The notes: a model not told the origin generated them from the sequence alone. Counted from the first letter of the stretch, positions 33,581 through 45,251 are shown. The stretch is DNA of 64,000 nt from Rhizopus arrhizus (GCA_024220505.1 JAKZZE010000009.1:1436001-1500000); one strand, 5' to 3'. Made by a program: numbers and translations.

Positions 33581-35986
33581 ATGACCAACGATACAATGAA
33601 TGATAACAATAATAAATCAAGAGGAAAAATTGCTTCTCAGGACCCCAACAAGATTGACAAAGCAGGAAGGACCAAAATTTTTTATTTTACTTCTTCAGGA
33701 AGCCTAGAAAAAGTAAAAGAATTGGTAGAACGAGGTGCTGATGTTAACCATAAAGACCATGCTGGTTGGACTCCTCTCCATGAAGCGGCTCTCAAGGGTC
33801 AGTACAAGGTTGCAAAATATTTGATTGAACATGGCGCAATTGTCAATGCTCGAGGGTTTGAAGATGATACACCTCTGCATGATGCTTGCAGCTACGGATT
33901 TTTTGATTGTGTTCAATTACTTGTAGACTCTGGTGCTAATGTCTATGCTATGAATACAGAAAAGCAAACGCCGTTAGACTTGTGTGATGATGAAAAATGC
34001 ATTAGCATTATGAAGACAAAGATGAAAGAATTAGAAGAATTGGCATCTGTGGATAAAAATGGAAGAACAAGTCTACATCGTGCAAGCATCGAAGGCGCAA
34101 TAGAAAAAGTAAAAGACCTACTAAGATTAGGTTCCAATGTGAATGCAGCAGATACCTCTCTTTGTACTCCACTTCATTACGCTGCTCAGCATGGTCATTT
34201 ATCAATTGCTGAATTATTGATAAAAAATGGCGCAGATATTAATAGCTTTAACGCCAATCACTCTACTGCACTGCACATTGCATGCCAATATTCCCATCAA
34301 ACTATTGCCCAATATTTAATTGATTCTGGTGCTAATGTTCACGCTCAAAATAAAGATGATCAAACACCTTATCAAGTCTCTAATTCAGTAACCATTCGAC
34401 AGCTTATTACTGCCTATATTGATGAAGAGAAAAGAAGAAGAGCAACAACTGAAGCAATTGATGAAGTTACTTTTGTTTCAAATACAAAGCAAAAAAGAAT
34501 ATCAAAAGCTTTAAAAGAAGATACCACCACTTTATCGCGTGAAGAAAGAAAAATTCAGGCCATTATGAGATCTTTTGAAAAAGCCGAAAAGAGTCAACAA
34601 TCAAAAAAGACTAAAAAAGATAAACCTGTAAATACAACAAGAAAAAGAAAGGATCGATCATCCAGAGAATGCTCAGTAGAAGAAAGTAATACACCAAAAA
34701 AGAGAGCAGTAGTTGATTTATCAAAGTTAGATCCATACAAAAAAGATACCAGTGGACGTACTCAACTTGTTAAATGGTCTATTCGTGGACATATTGAGGC
34801 GGTTGAGACCCTATTGAAAGCTGGGGCCAACCCTTGCGAACGAGATAATGCTGGTTATACAGCTTTACATGAAGCTGCTTTAAGAGGGAAAATTGACGTT
34901 GTTCGAATATTACTTGAAAATAATGCAGATGCAAACGCAAGAGGAGCTGACCTAGATACACCGCTACATGACGCGGCTGAAAATGGACACTCTGAGGTTG
35001 TCAAGTTGCTACTTGAATACGGAGCCGATGTATATATTAAAAATTCAAAAGGACAGACACCATTGGATATTGCAATTGAAGAAGAGGATGAATCCATTGC
35101 AGAGATATTAAGACAGCACAAACCCACCAAGCCAAAAAAGCGTAGATTAGTCCTCGCTGCCAACATGGCATGCAAGCAGCCCGAATCTCCTGTTTCACCC
35201 ATTAGTTTTGAAAATATCAAGGCTGAAACGAACGTCAAGGATGCCAAGGCACATGCAAGGCAACTCTCTGGCCAGCATTTACCCAAAAAGAGTCTAAAAA
35301 ATTTACAAATAGTAAAGACAGAGATGCCATTCGATGGCTATCAACCATTGATTCCTACACCACCACCCGATCATTGGTCAAGAGTAATTAAAAAAGAAGA
35401 AGAGATGATGGACCTTTATGACAGCAATAGTAGTTCACATTACCCTTCAATAAATTGTGCATCGAAATTTTTACCACTCTATACTATTCAACAATCAGAA
35501 GGAGAGAATAACAACAGCAGCTTTTATGTTGTAGATATCCAAGTGGGTCTGCTGTTGGGTATTTCAACCGAACAGATATTGAAGCAATATCCTTACCTTT
35601 CAAGGAGAAAAGTATCTAACAAGGAAAAGGAAAGGCTGTGGTCACCGTTATCGCCCATGATTTGTACCTTGCTGAATAATGATGATGATAAACGGTTTAT
35701 AGCAGCAGCCGATAAAGAAACAGAAAAGCAAAGGTTTCTGGAAAAAGATATTTACTTTATACGCCTAGATCAAGTTGTTTCGATTATCAAGAGTGATTAT
35801 AGTCATTTAAGCGAAATATTAATCACGATCACTTTGGATATTGGCTACCAAACAAACGATAAAGATGGCGGTATTACTCATCTTAAGCAAAAAACAAGCA
35901 ATGTAAAATTACCACCCAAATTTGCAATGAAAATGCGGAAATGCGGGATGCTCAAATTTGATAACAATAGCAAAAATACCCCGTAA
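33581..35986 (+). CDS. Ankyrin-repeat protein, Hos4-like (Set3 complex type)
   Basis: A single exon of 801 residues. Two blocks of ankyrin repeats are separated by a basic linker. Block one spans about residues 25-270 and includes GWTPLHEAALKGQ and DDTPLHDACSYG. Block two spans about 385-515 and includes GYTALHEAALRGK and LDTPLHDAAENG. The near parallel wording shows an internal duplication. The linker (about 285-380) is Lys-rich, compatible with nuclear localisation. The C-terminal region (from about 625) contains FYVVDIQVGLLLGIS and is shared, from memory, with fungal Hos4-type proteins. Hos4 is an ankyrin subunit of the Set3 histone deacetylase complex, and animal ANKRD11/12 are loosely similar. 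The Hos4 assignment is moderate; nuclear scaffold is the safe reading. Confidence 0.7.
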   Translation: MTNDTMNDNNNKSRGKIASQDPNKIDKAGRTKIFYFTSSGSLEKVKELVERGADVNHKDHAGWTPLHEAALKGQYKVAKYLIEHGAIVNARGFEDDTPLHDACSYGFFDCVQLLVDSGANVYAMNTEKQTPLDLCDDEKCISIMKTKMKELEELASVDKNGRTSLHRASIEGAIEKVKDLLRLGSNVNAADTSLCTPLHYAAQHGHLSIAELLIKNGADINSFNANHSTALHIACQYSHQTIAQYLIDSGANVHAQNKDDQTPYQVSNSVTIRQLITAYIDEEKRRRATTEAIDEVTFVSNTKQKRISKALKEDTTTLSREERKIQAIMRSFEKAEKSQQSKKTKKDKPVNTTRKRKDRSSRECSVEESNTPKKRAVVDLSKLDPYKKDTSGRTQLVKWSIRGHIEAVETLLKAGANPCERDNAGYTALHEAALRGKIDVVRILLENNADANARGADLDTPLHDAAENGHSEVVKLLLEYGADVYIKNSKGQTPLDIAIEEEDESIAEILRQHKPTKPKKRRLVLAANMACKQPESPVSPISFENIKAETNVKDAKAHARQLSGQHLPKKSLKNLQIVKTEMPFDGYQPLIPTPPPDHWSRVIKKEEEMMDLYDSNSSSHYPSINCASKFLPLYTIQQSEGENNNSSFYVVDIQVGLLLGISTEQILKQYPYLSRRKVSNKEKERLWSPLSPMICTLLNNDDDKRFIAAADKETEKQRFLEKDIYFIRLDQVVSIIKSDYSHLSEILITITLDIGYQTNDKDGGITHLKQKTSNVKLPPKFAMKMRKCGMLKFDNNSKNTP

Positions 35987-36264
35987 ATTACTTCCTTTTT
36001 TTGTATCATAGAAGACTTTCATTTCTTTCTCTCTCTCTTTCCTTCTCTCTTTCACATTTTTTTTTTTTTTTTTTGGTTACAAAACAAGCATCTCTTTTTC
36101 TTTTCATAATAAAAAATAAAATAAAAAAATAAAAACGTGAATTTCATATACACAAGAGCATAAAACAAGATATTATTTTGTCTAGAATTTAAAAACATTT
36201 TCCTCAGTGTATCCCAATCTATAACAATCATAAGTAATCTTTCCTGCTATATTAGTTTATAAAC

Positions 36265-37439
36265 TTACTCCTTCAAGATACCAGAGAGTTCACCTTGCTT
36301 CATACCTTTCTTAGGTCCAGCCATTGAAGCAACCATAGGAGGAGGACCACAGACCATGACGATAGAGTCCTTATCTTCGGGTGAGGGGAAGTGAGACTTG
36401 ATGACATCGGCAGTGATATAGCCTTCGACACCAGTCCATCCTTCAGGAGCCTTATCAACGGCATAAACTACCTTGAAACGGTCAGGGTGTTCTCTGGCGT
36501 ACTTGTCCAATTCTTCCTTCATCAGGATGTCATTTTCAGAGACATTAGCAAAAAGCAAAGTGATCTTGGTCTTCTTGTCAGTAGACTTTTCATGGAACAC
36601 TCTGTGAATGACTTGAAGCATGGGGGTAATACCAGTACCACCAGCAATCATACCCACATTTGTCTTTTGATCCTTCTCCCAGTCATATTTGGGGATGGGG
36701 CCCTTGAATTCGAGTGTATCTCCAGGCTTCATGTCATGGATGACAGGAGTCATCTTTCCAGTGCTGTATCTCTTGATGACGAAATCAAGGTGGTCAATGT
36801 TCTATCAAGTCTGTATTAGTTTTTGCTTATCATTTCACTTGAAACAGCCTACATCTTCGTATGAAATAGGAGTATAAGGACGAATGATTGGCTTATCACC
36901 TTCAACTTGGTGACGAGCAATGACACAGGAGGCAACAGGAAGACCAGCATTTTGGTTTTCGGGAAGTGCAAAACGGAAAACGCTTGTGTCATGAGAAATC
37001 TTTTGAACGCTGACCAACTATGTATATTTCTTCTTTAGAATCTTTTTTTTTTATCAATAAACAAGCTATCGCTGTTTTTTTTTTTTTACCTTGAGAGGTG
37101 TAAAATCGGGAGCACTGAATTGAGTTGTTTCTGGTTTGGCTTCAGCCTTGGCTTCATCAAGAGCAGGTCTTACAGTAGCTTTGGTTTGGTTAAATGTAAG
37201 ACCAGCAACAGCACCAACACCTAACAAGGTAGCCAACAAGAGCTTACTTCCACCTTTCTTGGGAGCTTGAGTAGCAAAGTGACGTGTGCTGCCAAGGACC
37301 ATATTCTATTTTTCACGCGTCTTTAGACTAATTATTTATCAATGAAAAAGTTTGTATTCACCTTGGAAGCAAGGCGGTAAGTAGGATTCATGGTAGAGGC
37401 ACGGAAAGCGCCAGACATGGCTGTAGTAAGGGGACGCAT
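36265..37439 (-). CDS. MCR1: NADH-cytochrome b5 reductase, mitochondrial type (Mcr1)
   Basis: Four exons (37439-37362, 37305-37090, 37017-36853, 36801-36265) give 331 residues. The N-terminus is basic and free of acidic residues (MRPLTTAMSGAFRAS), like a mitochondrial presequence. It is followed by a hydrophobic segment, LLLATLLGVGAVAGLTF, that would hold the protein in the outer membrane or intermembrane space. The FAD-binding motif is RPYTPIS. NADH-binding motifs are MIAGGTGITPMLQ and VMVCGPPPMV. The enzyme passes electrons from NADH to cytochrome b5 and helps sterol synthesis and antioxidant recycling. Length and layout match fungal Mcr1 (about 300 residues). A T-tract of 14 bases sits beside the donor of intron 2. 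Confidence 0.93.
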
Positions 37440-38517
37440 AACAATAGACAGTAAATAAAGAAGAAAAAGGAAAAAATAAAATAAAAAAAAGTTCCATCTT
37501 TTTTTAAGTCAATTTGCAACCCCTTCCTCAAATTGCAACAATCCATCTTTTTGATGTCATCAGTAAAGAAATCCCGGAAAATTATTGGTCCGTGCCCCGT
37601 CGTATAAGAAGTAAAGTCTAAAGTTTTATAGGAATAGCCTACTTGGGATAGTGAATTTCACTGTCATTGACAGACTGCTTTGCATTGTTGAAATGTAAAG
37701 GAAACAGAGGAAAAGATGTATCTAGCCATGACTTAAGTTTTCCTTTTTATAGAAAGTCTTACATCACTCTACAGCTTCATCCAATCGGTTTACATGGATT
37801 ATTTAGTGTCAATAAATAACGCTTATTGAAAGAAAAGAATTATCGCGATGATCGGGATACGATACTAAAGATCCTCTAAAAGCATATGCAATACATATGT
37901 TCCCAAAAAAAATGACATTGGATGTTCTAATTTAATGAAATAGATACAAAGAAGAGGTTTATTACATAGCTCTTGCAAAGTCTTGATAAAAATTGACTAA
38001 AAAAAATTCTTTTGTACAATTTAATTAGCTTAATTTTCATCTTGAAGGATAATGAACATCCTCTCCAAGACATGGGTTATAAGAAAAATGTATTTGACAA
38101 ATAAAAAAGAGTTAAAAGCAAAAATAGTAAAGAGATTTCGCTGTTTTGGTAAGCAAGAGGATGTTACTGTATAAATACAATATATTTTAATTAGCTTTGG
38201 TTGATGGAAACAACATTGGATTCCACGCAAAAATAAAGGAGGGAGGCTGTTATTCTTGTTTTTGATACAATATAGTCAATACCAAGACAGAGCTAAAGAG
38301 GAAAGAGCACACTTTTGTTATGATTTTAAAGTGATTTTATAATGTCCTCTTTTGAGCAAAAATGATTATAGTTATCAGCACGCTGGTAATTTTACTTTTA
38401 CATTGTCATGAAAACCAACGAAAATTTCAAAGAAAACGTGACGAAACAGTAGTACTATTGTTAACCACTTCCCATCTCTTTCTATAGATCTTTGCCTTAT
38501 TTGGAAATCATCACTAT
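37440..38517. other. Intergenic region
   Basis: No gene is supported. The left end should carry the promoter of the minus-strand reductase gene. The right end passes into retrotransposon-derived sequence. Confidence 0.4.
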
Positions 38518-39081
38518 GCACCACAGCAGCAACTCCAACAACTTCAAGCAGACTTAGCTACTGTTTATGCTGAGATATGCAAGTTACAGCAAGAGAATTC
38601 TTTCTTACGGAAGCAACTTGCCCCGAAGCCGTCGATCACAGACATTTTACCTTCTTCATCTGGATGCACCTCATCGCCAACCGTTTCCTTCCTTCCTCTT
38701 AACCCTCCCACCCCATCTAAGCGTCCACTTTTGCGTAACAACGTTTTCTCTCCTCCGCCTAAGGTTGTTAAGTCTAAACACGATAATTCCCAACTTAGCC
38801 TGACTGCTATTGCCAGATAATTTTTTTCACCGGCTGAATCAACTGGCTCTAAATTCATTCATGCACCTGTTCGACGCCGCCTCCCTCTACTGCAATTGCG
38901 CTCTAACTTTTGTAGATTACACAGCAGCACACGTCGAATTCTGGATATCCATTATTCAGATAGAAATTCAGCCAGCTTCTTTATCCACATTGGTTATGAA
39001 ACAGAGCTCCGTTCTCAATTGAGCAAATTCAACATCACGGCCCGTGACGATTTCCATCCTTTAGACCTAGTGCTCATTTAA
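38518..39081 (+). pseudogene. Retrotransposon ORF1-like remnant A
   Basis: One frame runs from 38518 to the TAA at 39079 with a single internal stop at 38818. It begins with a Gln-rich coiled-coil segment (LQQLQADLATVYAEI), followed by a Pro/Ser-rich part and then RRILDIHYSDRN and LRSQLSKFNITARDDFHPLD. These last blocks resemble the first ORF of non-LTR elements I remember as repeated in Mucorales. The resemblance is from memory, and no reverse transcriptase follows. The frame is broken, so it is treated as a relic. Confidence 0.5.
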
Positions 39082-39311
39082 GCCTTTAAATAAAGTTATT
39101 GTTTAATCATAGTGTTGTTGTTAGGAACAGCATTGAGCTGTAGCACGAAATATACAGGTTCTCTGTACACTATCTATTTTTATATTCAGCTTTAATGGAG
39201 AAATGCAAACAAACACTAGTTGATATATGTATGAAGAGCGAATTTTAAGATTGTATCCTATTACAATGAAGACATGTATGAAGTGACTACCAATTTGAAT
39301 TATTATAGATT

Positions 39312-40363
39312 ATGGCCAGTATGATCATTCAAATTAATCAACTACTGCTCATGCCTTTTTACAAAGATAGTGTGCTGGGCTTAAAAACGCTTTTTTTGGT
39401 AATGCATGACAATTGGTGTACATTCATGGTTCTTTCCCACAAAATACCTAACCGGTCGGTTAATGCAGCCACGCAGCGACCACAGACACCAGAGCCTCCT
39501 ACTAAATTGAAAAATATGCCCTGGTCCCAAGTAGTGACCAGGAAGCGAACATCACTTATGAATGCTACTTTCGAAAACAACATTCGCAACAGTCAATTGG
39601 ACAAAGTTATTCACTCTAAAGTATGGAGAGCAGGATGTTCTTCAGGTAGTGTCCTCCTGGACATGGCCTATAGATCTGAATCACCCATGCAGCTTATGTC
39701 CTTAATTGCGAAACAATTTCCATCACGAATCGCGGTTGCAACTATCAAAGAAAGCAGTTGAAAGATTGCTGAAATTAATTTTGATCCCTTAGATCTTGCC
39801 ATTGACCACATTCTTAAGGACGGTATTATTTTTGAAAATGATGTAGTTAAGCTTTTATCTTGTCGAGCCTTAGATCCAGCTGTCCCTTTAGTTCGACTTC
39901 GACTATCCAATCTTCCCTTTCTTAAAGAGGACATTCTTATGGAGCAATCGAAAATGAATTTGGAACCTTATGGCTTCGTTCTTGATTTGGGAATCCTACA
40001 AGAATTTCACACCAGCACCTATATGGGTACGGGCTATGCTATACTGAGCGTCCCAAAAAATGATGACAGATTCTCTCCCCTTTCTCACCATCTTCCTTGG
40101 TACCAGTTAAAAAGGCCAGGAAGACTCCTACTGCTCCACAGGATAGAGCAGATCAAGGCGAGGTCCAGTCAAGCCAATCTTCTAGTGGTACAGCTACGCC
40201 TAGCATTTCCTCCCAGTCTCTCACCTTGAATATCATGAAACGTAAACGTTCTATTCGGAATGAATCTAGTGATGACCCAAGGATGCATTCTACTACTTTG
40301 CTAACAACTGAGGAGGAGTGTAGATGCGGTATTAGAATCAAATACAGCCCAAGTTGTTTTTGA
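39312..40363 (+). pseudogene. Retrotransposon ORF1-like remnant B
   Basis: The frame from 39312 runs through a TGA at 39759 and stays open to 40229. The tail from about 40100 makes better sense in the next frame, so there is a frameshift as well. Blocks such as PWSQVVTRKR, FLKEDILMEQ, YGFVLDLGILQE and YMGTGYAILSVP have the look of the RNA-binding ORF1 (gag-like) of Mucorales non-LTR elements. That recognition is from memory and should be tested. It lies directly after remnant A in the same direction but is a different protein. Confidence 0.5.
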
Positions 40364-40600
40364 AAAGAGAAAGACTGGTGTAAGTAACTTGTGATTTACC
40401 TTTTCCCTCCTCCCTAATAACTTAAATAGGAGCGCAAACAATCATACAATGCAAATGCCCAAAATAGCGTATACCAGGACAAGGCCACTCTTGTTGGCTC
40501 TAATAATATTATAAGTAATGCTGGACCTTCAACTTCTCAGCAATCACCACAGCCACAGCCACGACCTACAAATAAGAAAAAAGCAATTTCCAAGGCAAAG

Positions 40601-41635
40601 ATACGCTCAAAAAAAAACCGAAGCGCTTACAAGTCAAGGACATTAAAGATTTACCATTGAATCAAAAGGTGCATGCCTTGGTTGATGCTTTGTAAGTGAT
40701 TTGATGTATAAATAACGTTATCATAAAATTTCTTACTGAGTTATTTTTGTTTAAAACAGTGGTTTTAATAATGTATTAAACCTTGCTAGCCCTGGATTGG
40801 TTCCCGAAAGGTTCCAATATGAAATACTGAAAATAATGAAAAGATATAAATTCACGTTATCATTAACTGCAAATGAAAAGGAAAGGCAGTTCCTCATTCA
40901 ACTCTCCAAGTGCAAATCATTGGAAGACATTGAGCCCCTTGTCAAGAGTATACCCCTTGTCCCACCATCAGGTAGTTTTACCTTTTTTTCTATAGCTCTG
41001 ACCAAACTGTAAGTTGAATTAAATATACTATCACACCAAGTTTTATTCTAACCTTTCACTTTTGTGAAATATCATTTTTAATAGCATTGCATTGTGGCAA
41101 AGTGAGGTGTTGCTAAATCACGAGCATAAAGAAACTTGGTATCAAATACACGTGTATGGAGATTTGTTGGACTCGATCTTCTTATTTGATAGAAACTACA
41201 CTATTAAAAGGTATGTTGTATAAAAATGCAACGATAATAGACTGACAAGTGTTCAATAATAGATCGGAATGCCACGCCTCCACCATAAAGTATTTAAAAA
41301 AGATCAAGAAGATCGACAACAAGGAAAAGGATGTCAAAGTAGATCTCATTTTATTTAATCATGGCTGTGGAGATATGTTCACTTGCGAGGATAAACCTGA
41401 AAGTGTATCACTAGGTGTTGTCCAAGATGATTTTGAAAAGGGAAACATGCTAAGAGAAAAGCGATTACAATACTTGCAGTCAATCATCCCTTACAAATCC
41501 AACATAAAGCATATCGAAGTCCTGAGCGCTCAGTTCCACGGACTTACACTAACTATATACGGGTCCAAGATGACTGAAGTAGGGGATATAATACACATGG
41601 TCAATATCAAATTTACTGGTTTTATCAGCTGATTT
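40601..41635 (+). pseudogene. Lineage-repeated hypothetical protein, piece 1
   Basis: Open pieces can be joined by plausible short introns. LPLNQKVHALVDAL ends at a GTAAGT donor at 40694. The frame at about 40761-40970 contains VPERFQYEILKIMKRY. A piece at 41083-41212 contains IALWQSEVLLNHEHKETWYQ, and one at 41265-41632 contains NHGCGDMFTCEDKPE and HIEVLSAQFHGLTLTIYGSK. The EALSAQFHGLTLTIYGS-type block belongs to a large uncharacterised family that I recall from Mucorales genomes, usually present in many copies. At least one join (41010-41085) needs a very short intron or a frameshift, so the copy may be broken. Function unknown. Confidence 0.45.
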
Positions 41636-41817
41636 TCAGTGACCGCTAAAGTTGTCTTCAAAGGTGAAGGTACATTATTTTCAGAAATTAAAGTCGTATT
41701 TTGTGAAGTTTTATAATACAGTTTATAAGTAATTGCAACAAGTCACGACGACTTTAATTTCTGGAAGTAGTGTACAATTACAAAGGCTGACACCAACGCT
41801 AAAGTCGCACCAATACC

Positions 41818-42866
41818 ATGTTGCTTGAAGTGAGGGACTATTTAATCAGTACCATGACTAACTTTGTAAATGAAGAAGATACAAACGATAATCCATGGAT
41901 GTTTAAGGATATTAACATTAATCATTTATTCCGCAAATACCAGGCTGCTACTAGCGAAATCCTCGTGAAACACAAGGCCCTACTGGTGGAATCCTACGTG
42001 CATGAACTCGCGTCTTTGACCCACATTCTTTTTCTTTGCAAAGATCAACATAGCGAGATTGCAGAAAAGGTTTTTTCTTTGAAAACGCTGCAGGAACTGA
42101 CGGCTTTCCTTGAACGAAAGATAATAAACCATAATCTTGACTTTCCCTCGAACCATTTTATGACAATTACCAATACTCTTACAGATCTCAGCTTGGCAAA
42201 CAAAATAAGAGAACAAGCAATTATGGAGTTTACAGTTCTAGCTTCTCAGATGAATTATGGCCAAAAACGTCTTCTATATGGTATTATCAACCTGTAAGTT
42301 TGATGGACTTTACTGACTTTTTTGTAGGGCTTCGATTTAAGGATTCAGGAACTTCCAACAAGACCTTTAAATGACTACAAACAAATTAGTGAAAGCGAGT
42401 TGTGGAGTACGTACTTTGATCCCCTATTGTCTTGCCTCATCAGCGATCCTGACCGGCTCATTCATCTTCGCTGGACTAATGCTATCCCTATGGAAAAAAG
42501 AAAAAATCGAGCTGATGAAGTAATTAGTGAAAAACAACAGATGTCATTTGGAAATAGTGTCGGTTATGGTGGGGCCAAAACCCAGCAAGTTTCTTGTAGC
42601 AAGTCATTATATAAATCCATGCTTTCAGTATCACCTTTTACCTTCAACAATTAACTGCCAAGGGCATATATACCTTTATTGAAATTGCTCACTTTCGCTT
42701 TCCTCAATCCCTGGATGATTTACCTTCTCTCTTCACTATGATCAATATCAAAAAACTCCTTGGGGCCAGTGACGTTTTCTGAAGCTTCTGTAGAAAATCC
42801 AAGCAACCCGATATAATTGAAGAAAGATACAGAAGAACTCTAGTGAGTTTGGCCACTAATCAATGA
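41818..42866 (+). pseudogene. Lineage-repeated hypothetical protein, piece 2, nuclease-fold-like and broken
   Basis: A frame opens at 41818 (MLLEVRDYLIS). A junction near 42297-42336 does not keep frame with a normal intron. The next piece contains LWSTYFDPLLSCLI, LRWTNAIPMEKRKNRADEVI and GYGGAK. The matching tail (FYLQQLTAKGIYTFIEIAHF) lies in another frame from about 42600 and contains a TGA at 42778. Intact relatives that I recall read D-x-V/I ... G-x-x-E-A-K here, a spacing suggestive of the PD-(D/E)XK nuclease fold. This copy has GGAK, having lost the acidic residue. It is therefore a pseudogene of a multicopy family; the nuclease idea is inference. Confidence 0.5.
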
Positions 42867-43141
42867 TCATAAATGAGTATATACTATTGTATAGTTTCTT
42901 TTTTAAAAAAAAATATTGTCTATTTCAAATTAATCAATGTCGTCTCTTCTGTCTTTCATGGCAAACATATATCTGGTTATGGCTAATGACATTCAATAAA
43001 GGAAGACATACAACTTACCAACCATAAAATGGATTATATATAAACCCATACATTTGAATTTGTAATAAAAACATTTTATAACCGTTGTAAAGTATTTTTA
43101 TTACTTATCTACTATCATTTTATAATATCGTTAATCCTGTA

Positions 43142-43345
43142 ATTATCGAACGAGAATACATAGCTGTATAACTCTCATTCTATTCACCTGAGCTCAACCT
43201 TACTGGACAGTTTTGAAAAGCTTTGAAGAATAGAGTCAGAATGAGCGAGTTGACTGATGTGGAAACTCCTACCTCAAGGGTCGTTGAAGGAAGCAAAGAT
43301 GTTCCAGTTGAATATTTGCAATTTCATTTAGCATTTCATAAAGTA
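43142..43345 (+). pseudogene. DDE transposase C-terminal fragment (Tc1/IS630-like)
   Basis: One frame, with two internal stops, reads FYSPELN, then (after a stop in place of Trp) KALKNRVR, SELTDVETPTSRVVEG and DVPVEYLQF. This corresponds to the YSPELNPIEQFWKALK region of Tc1-like transposases, which contains the last catalytic acid. Here the PIE motif is replaced (NLTGQF). It differs in sequence from the intact 19857-21239 transposase and from the 5640-5939 relic, so it represents another subfamily. No terminal repeats were found. Confidence 0.75.
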
Positions 43346-43639
43346 TGTTCCTAAACGCTTAAATAAAGAACCTTTGTGATTTATTTGACCAGAAATTGGT
43401 CAGGCTATTTGTAAAATGGGGTCCAATTAGCCTTAAACGTCCAGCCAAACTAGTCTCCTTTTTATGGGCAATTTAGTTTAGACAAACTGCCAAAAGTAAT
43501 TTTTCGAAAGTGGGCATTTATTTCTGACTTGAGGTCAATTATTTTTAAGAAAACATCAATTTCCACACATTGTCCCTTGTAAGAATTTATTTGTTGTACA
43601 AAACAAGGTGAAACATGACATATATATGTTAACTTATAC
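43346..43639. other. Short intergenic spacer
   Basis: AT-rich sequence between the transposase fragment and the stop of the bleomycin hydrolase gene. Nothing specific is seen. Confidence 0.4.
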
Positions 43640-45251
43640 TTAATAAGGACAAGCTAATGCACCCATTGGATCATATGCAGGAAGTACGGTAGGTTGGTTA
43701 TCCAAGAGTGATACTAGCTTGCGTGGGATATCATTCTTTTCTAATACAATCTAGCAAGAGATGTAAGTACATGATGGCAAACATGATGAGTATACCTGAT
43801 AAACAAAAGAAGAGAACCATTCATCCGTCATCACCCAGAATCCTTTATCACCCGTGGTATCTATACCCCAAGAGTTTTCTACTCTCCATCTGAGTGGATT
43901 TCCATCTTTATCGAGGTGTACACCAGTGAATACCATAGCATGAGTCATTAAACTTTCCTTGTATAACAATCTTTCCTCTTTTGTCAAATTAAATTTGACA
44001 TTAAAAGCCAATTCATAATCATAAATCTTTGTGTCCATAGCACCGATACGATTATTACTGAACTGTCCTACGTCACAACCAAACCAGACAGGTCTACCTG
44101 ACTTTAATACATTGATAGCAAGTTGCTTTTGATTATCAGAAGTTGTGTTGATATAACGAATTGGTCGACCACCGACAATGTTACCAAGACGATCGACGGT
44201 ATAAAGTGCGTTGATAGGATTACGTGGATCATTAATGAGTGATACCATAGTTGAGATCTAGGATGGTTGTTAGGTGAATGATAGATATCAAGCTTGATAC
44301 TTACAGGAAAGTTGACGATTTCTTTAAAGAATCTCTTTGGTGTTAAGTCATGAATACCAATGTATTTACCATTCTTGTCTTGAGTTTCCCAATCAAATTG
44401 AGAAGGAGGTTCACCAAGATGAATAGAGATAATACGATAGATATCTTCCATCATCTTTTGCTTTATGACACGAACAGATTGAATGGACGAACCTTGTTCA
44501 ATAGATTTTCGAATAACAGCAGCAAATTCACGAAGTTTTACAGTAACTAACCAATTTAGACGTCTTGAATTAGAGGATGAATAAGTCTCTGGGAATACAC
44601 TCTTGGGGACCACACCATATTTTTCAACAAGGTTGATCAACATATCGAATTGACCACCATCACCTACTGGATCAGTCAAGAGGTATTGAACTACACGGTC
44701 ATCAATATCTTTATGAGCAAGATCGATCATGTTCTCAAGGAACCAATTAGCCTTTTCGAGTTTGTCTGTTGTGTGTGATACTATTATTACTCCGATCCTT
44801 TTTACCATTTAAATGATTTCTTACCATAAAAGAATAAATAACTCTGAGAAAGTTCAAAGTCATCGGATAACTTGTATTTTGAGATAACAGCTAATCTCAT
44901 AATATTCGTACCAGCAAATAACCAACATCGACCACTTGATTTTTGATTTGTAGCAGAACCTTCCAAGTCTAGTTTAACATTAAAGATGTGTTGATCGTTA
45001 TTTAAAGCAGATTTAGGATTTAAAAAGACACCAGTTGGATCATTTCCTGCCATAGCATTCATTGCCAATAAGTTCTTGCTGTCTTGATGAAAATTCTTTG
45101 AGAATTTTGTAATGTTTTCAACAGATAAATCAGAGGAAGCAGATTTAATATCTTCTATATTCAAATTAACAAACTGAAGAGAAAGTTTTTCATCTAAACA
45201 TTCATTTGTTTCTGAATGATTCACAACTGGCTTAGAACTTTCTGCTCCCAT
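43640..45251 (-). CDS. LAP3: Bleomycin hydrolase-type cysteine aminopeptidase (C1B; Lap3/Gal6)
   Basis: Four exons (45251-44825, 44765-44305, 44257-43796, 43750-43640) give 486 residues. The papain-like catalytic residues are all visible: Cys109 in KSSGRCWLFAG, His in SLMTHAMVFTG, and Asn in RVENSWG. The blocks LSQSYLFFYDKLEKANWFLE and GDGGQFDM are typical of bleomycin hydrolases. The C-terminus ends MGALACPY; in relatives the C-terminal tail occupies the active site and sets aminopeptidase activity. Yeast Lap3 forms a hexamer in the cytosol, binds DNA and cleaves homocysteine thiolactone and bleomycin. The N-terminal segment MGAESSKPVV begins with Met-Gly, so N-myristoylation is conceivable but unproven. 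Introns are 47-59 nt. Confidence 0.95.
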
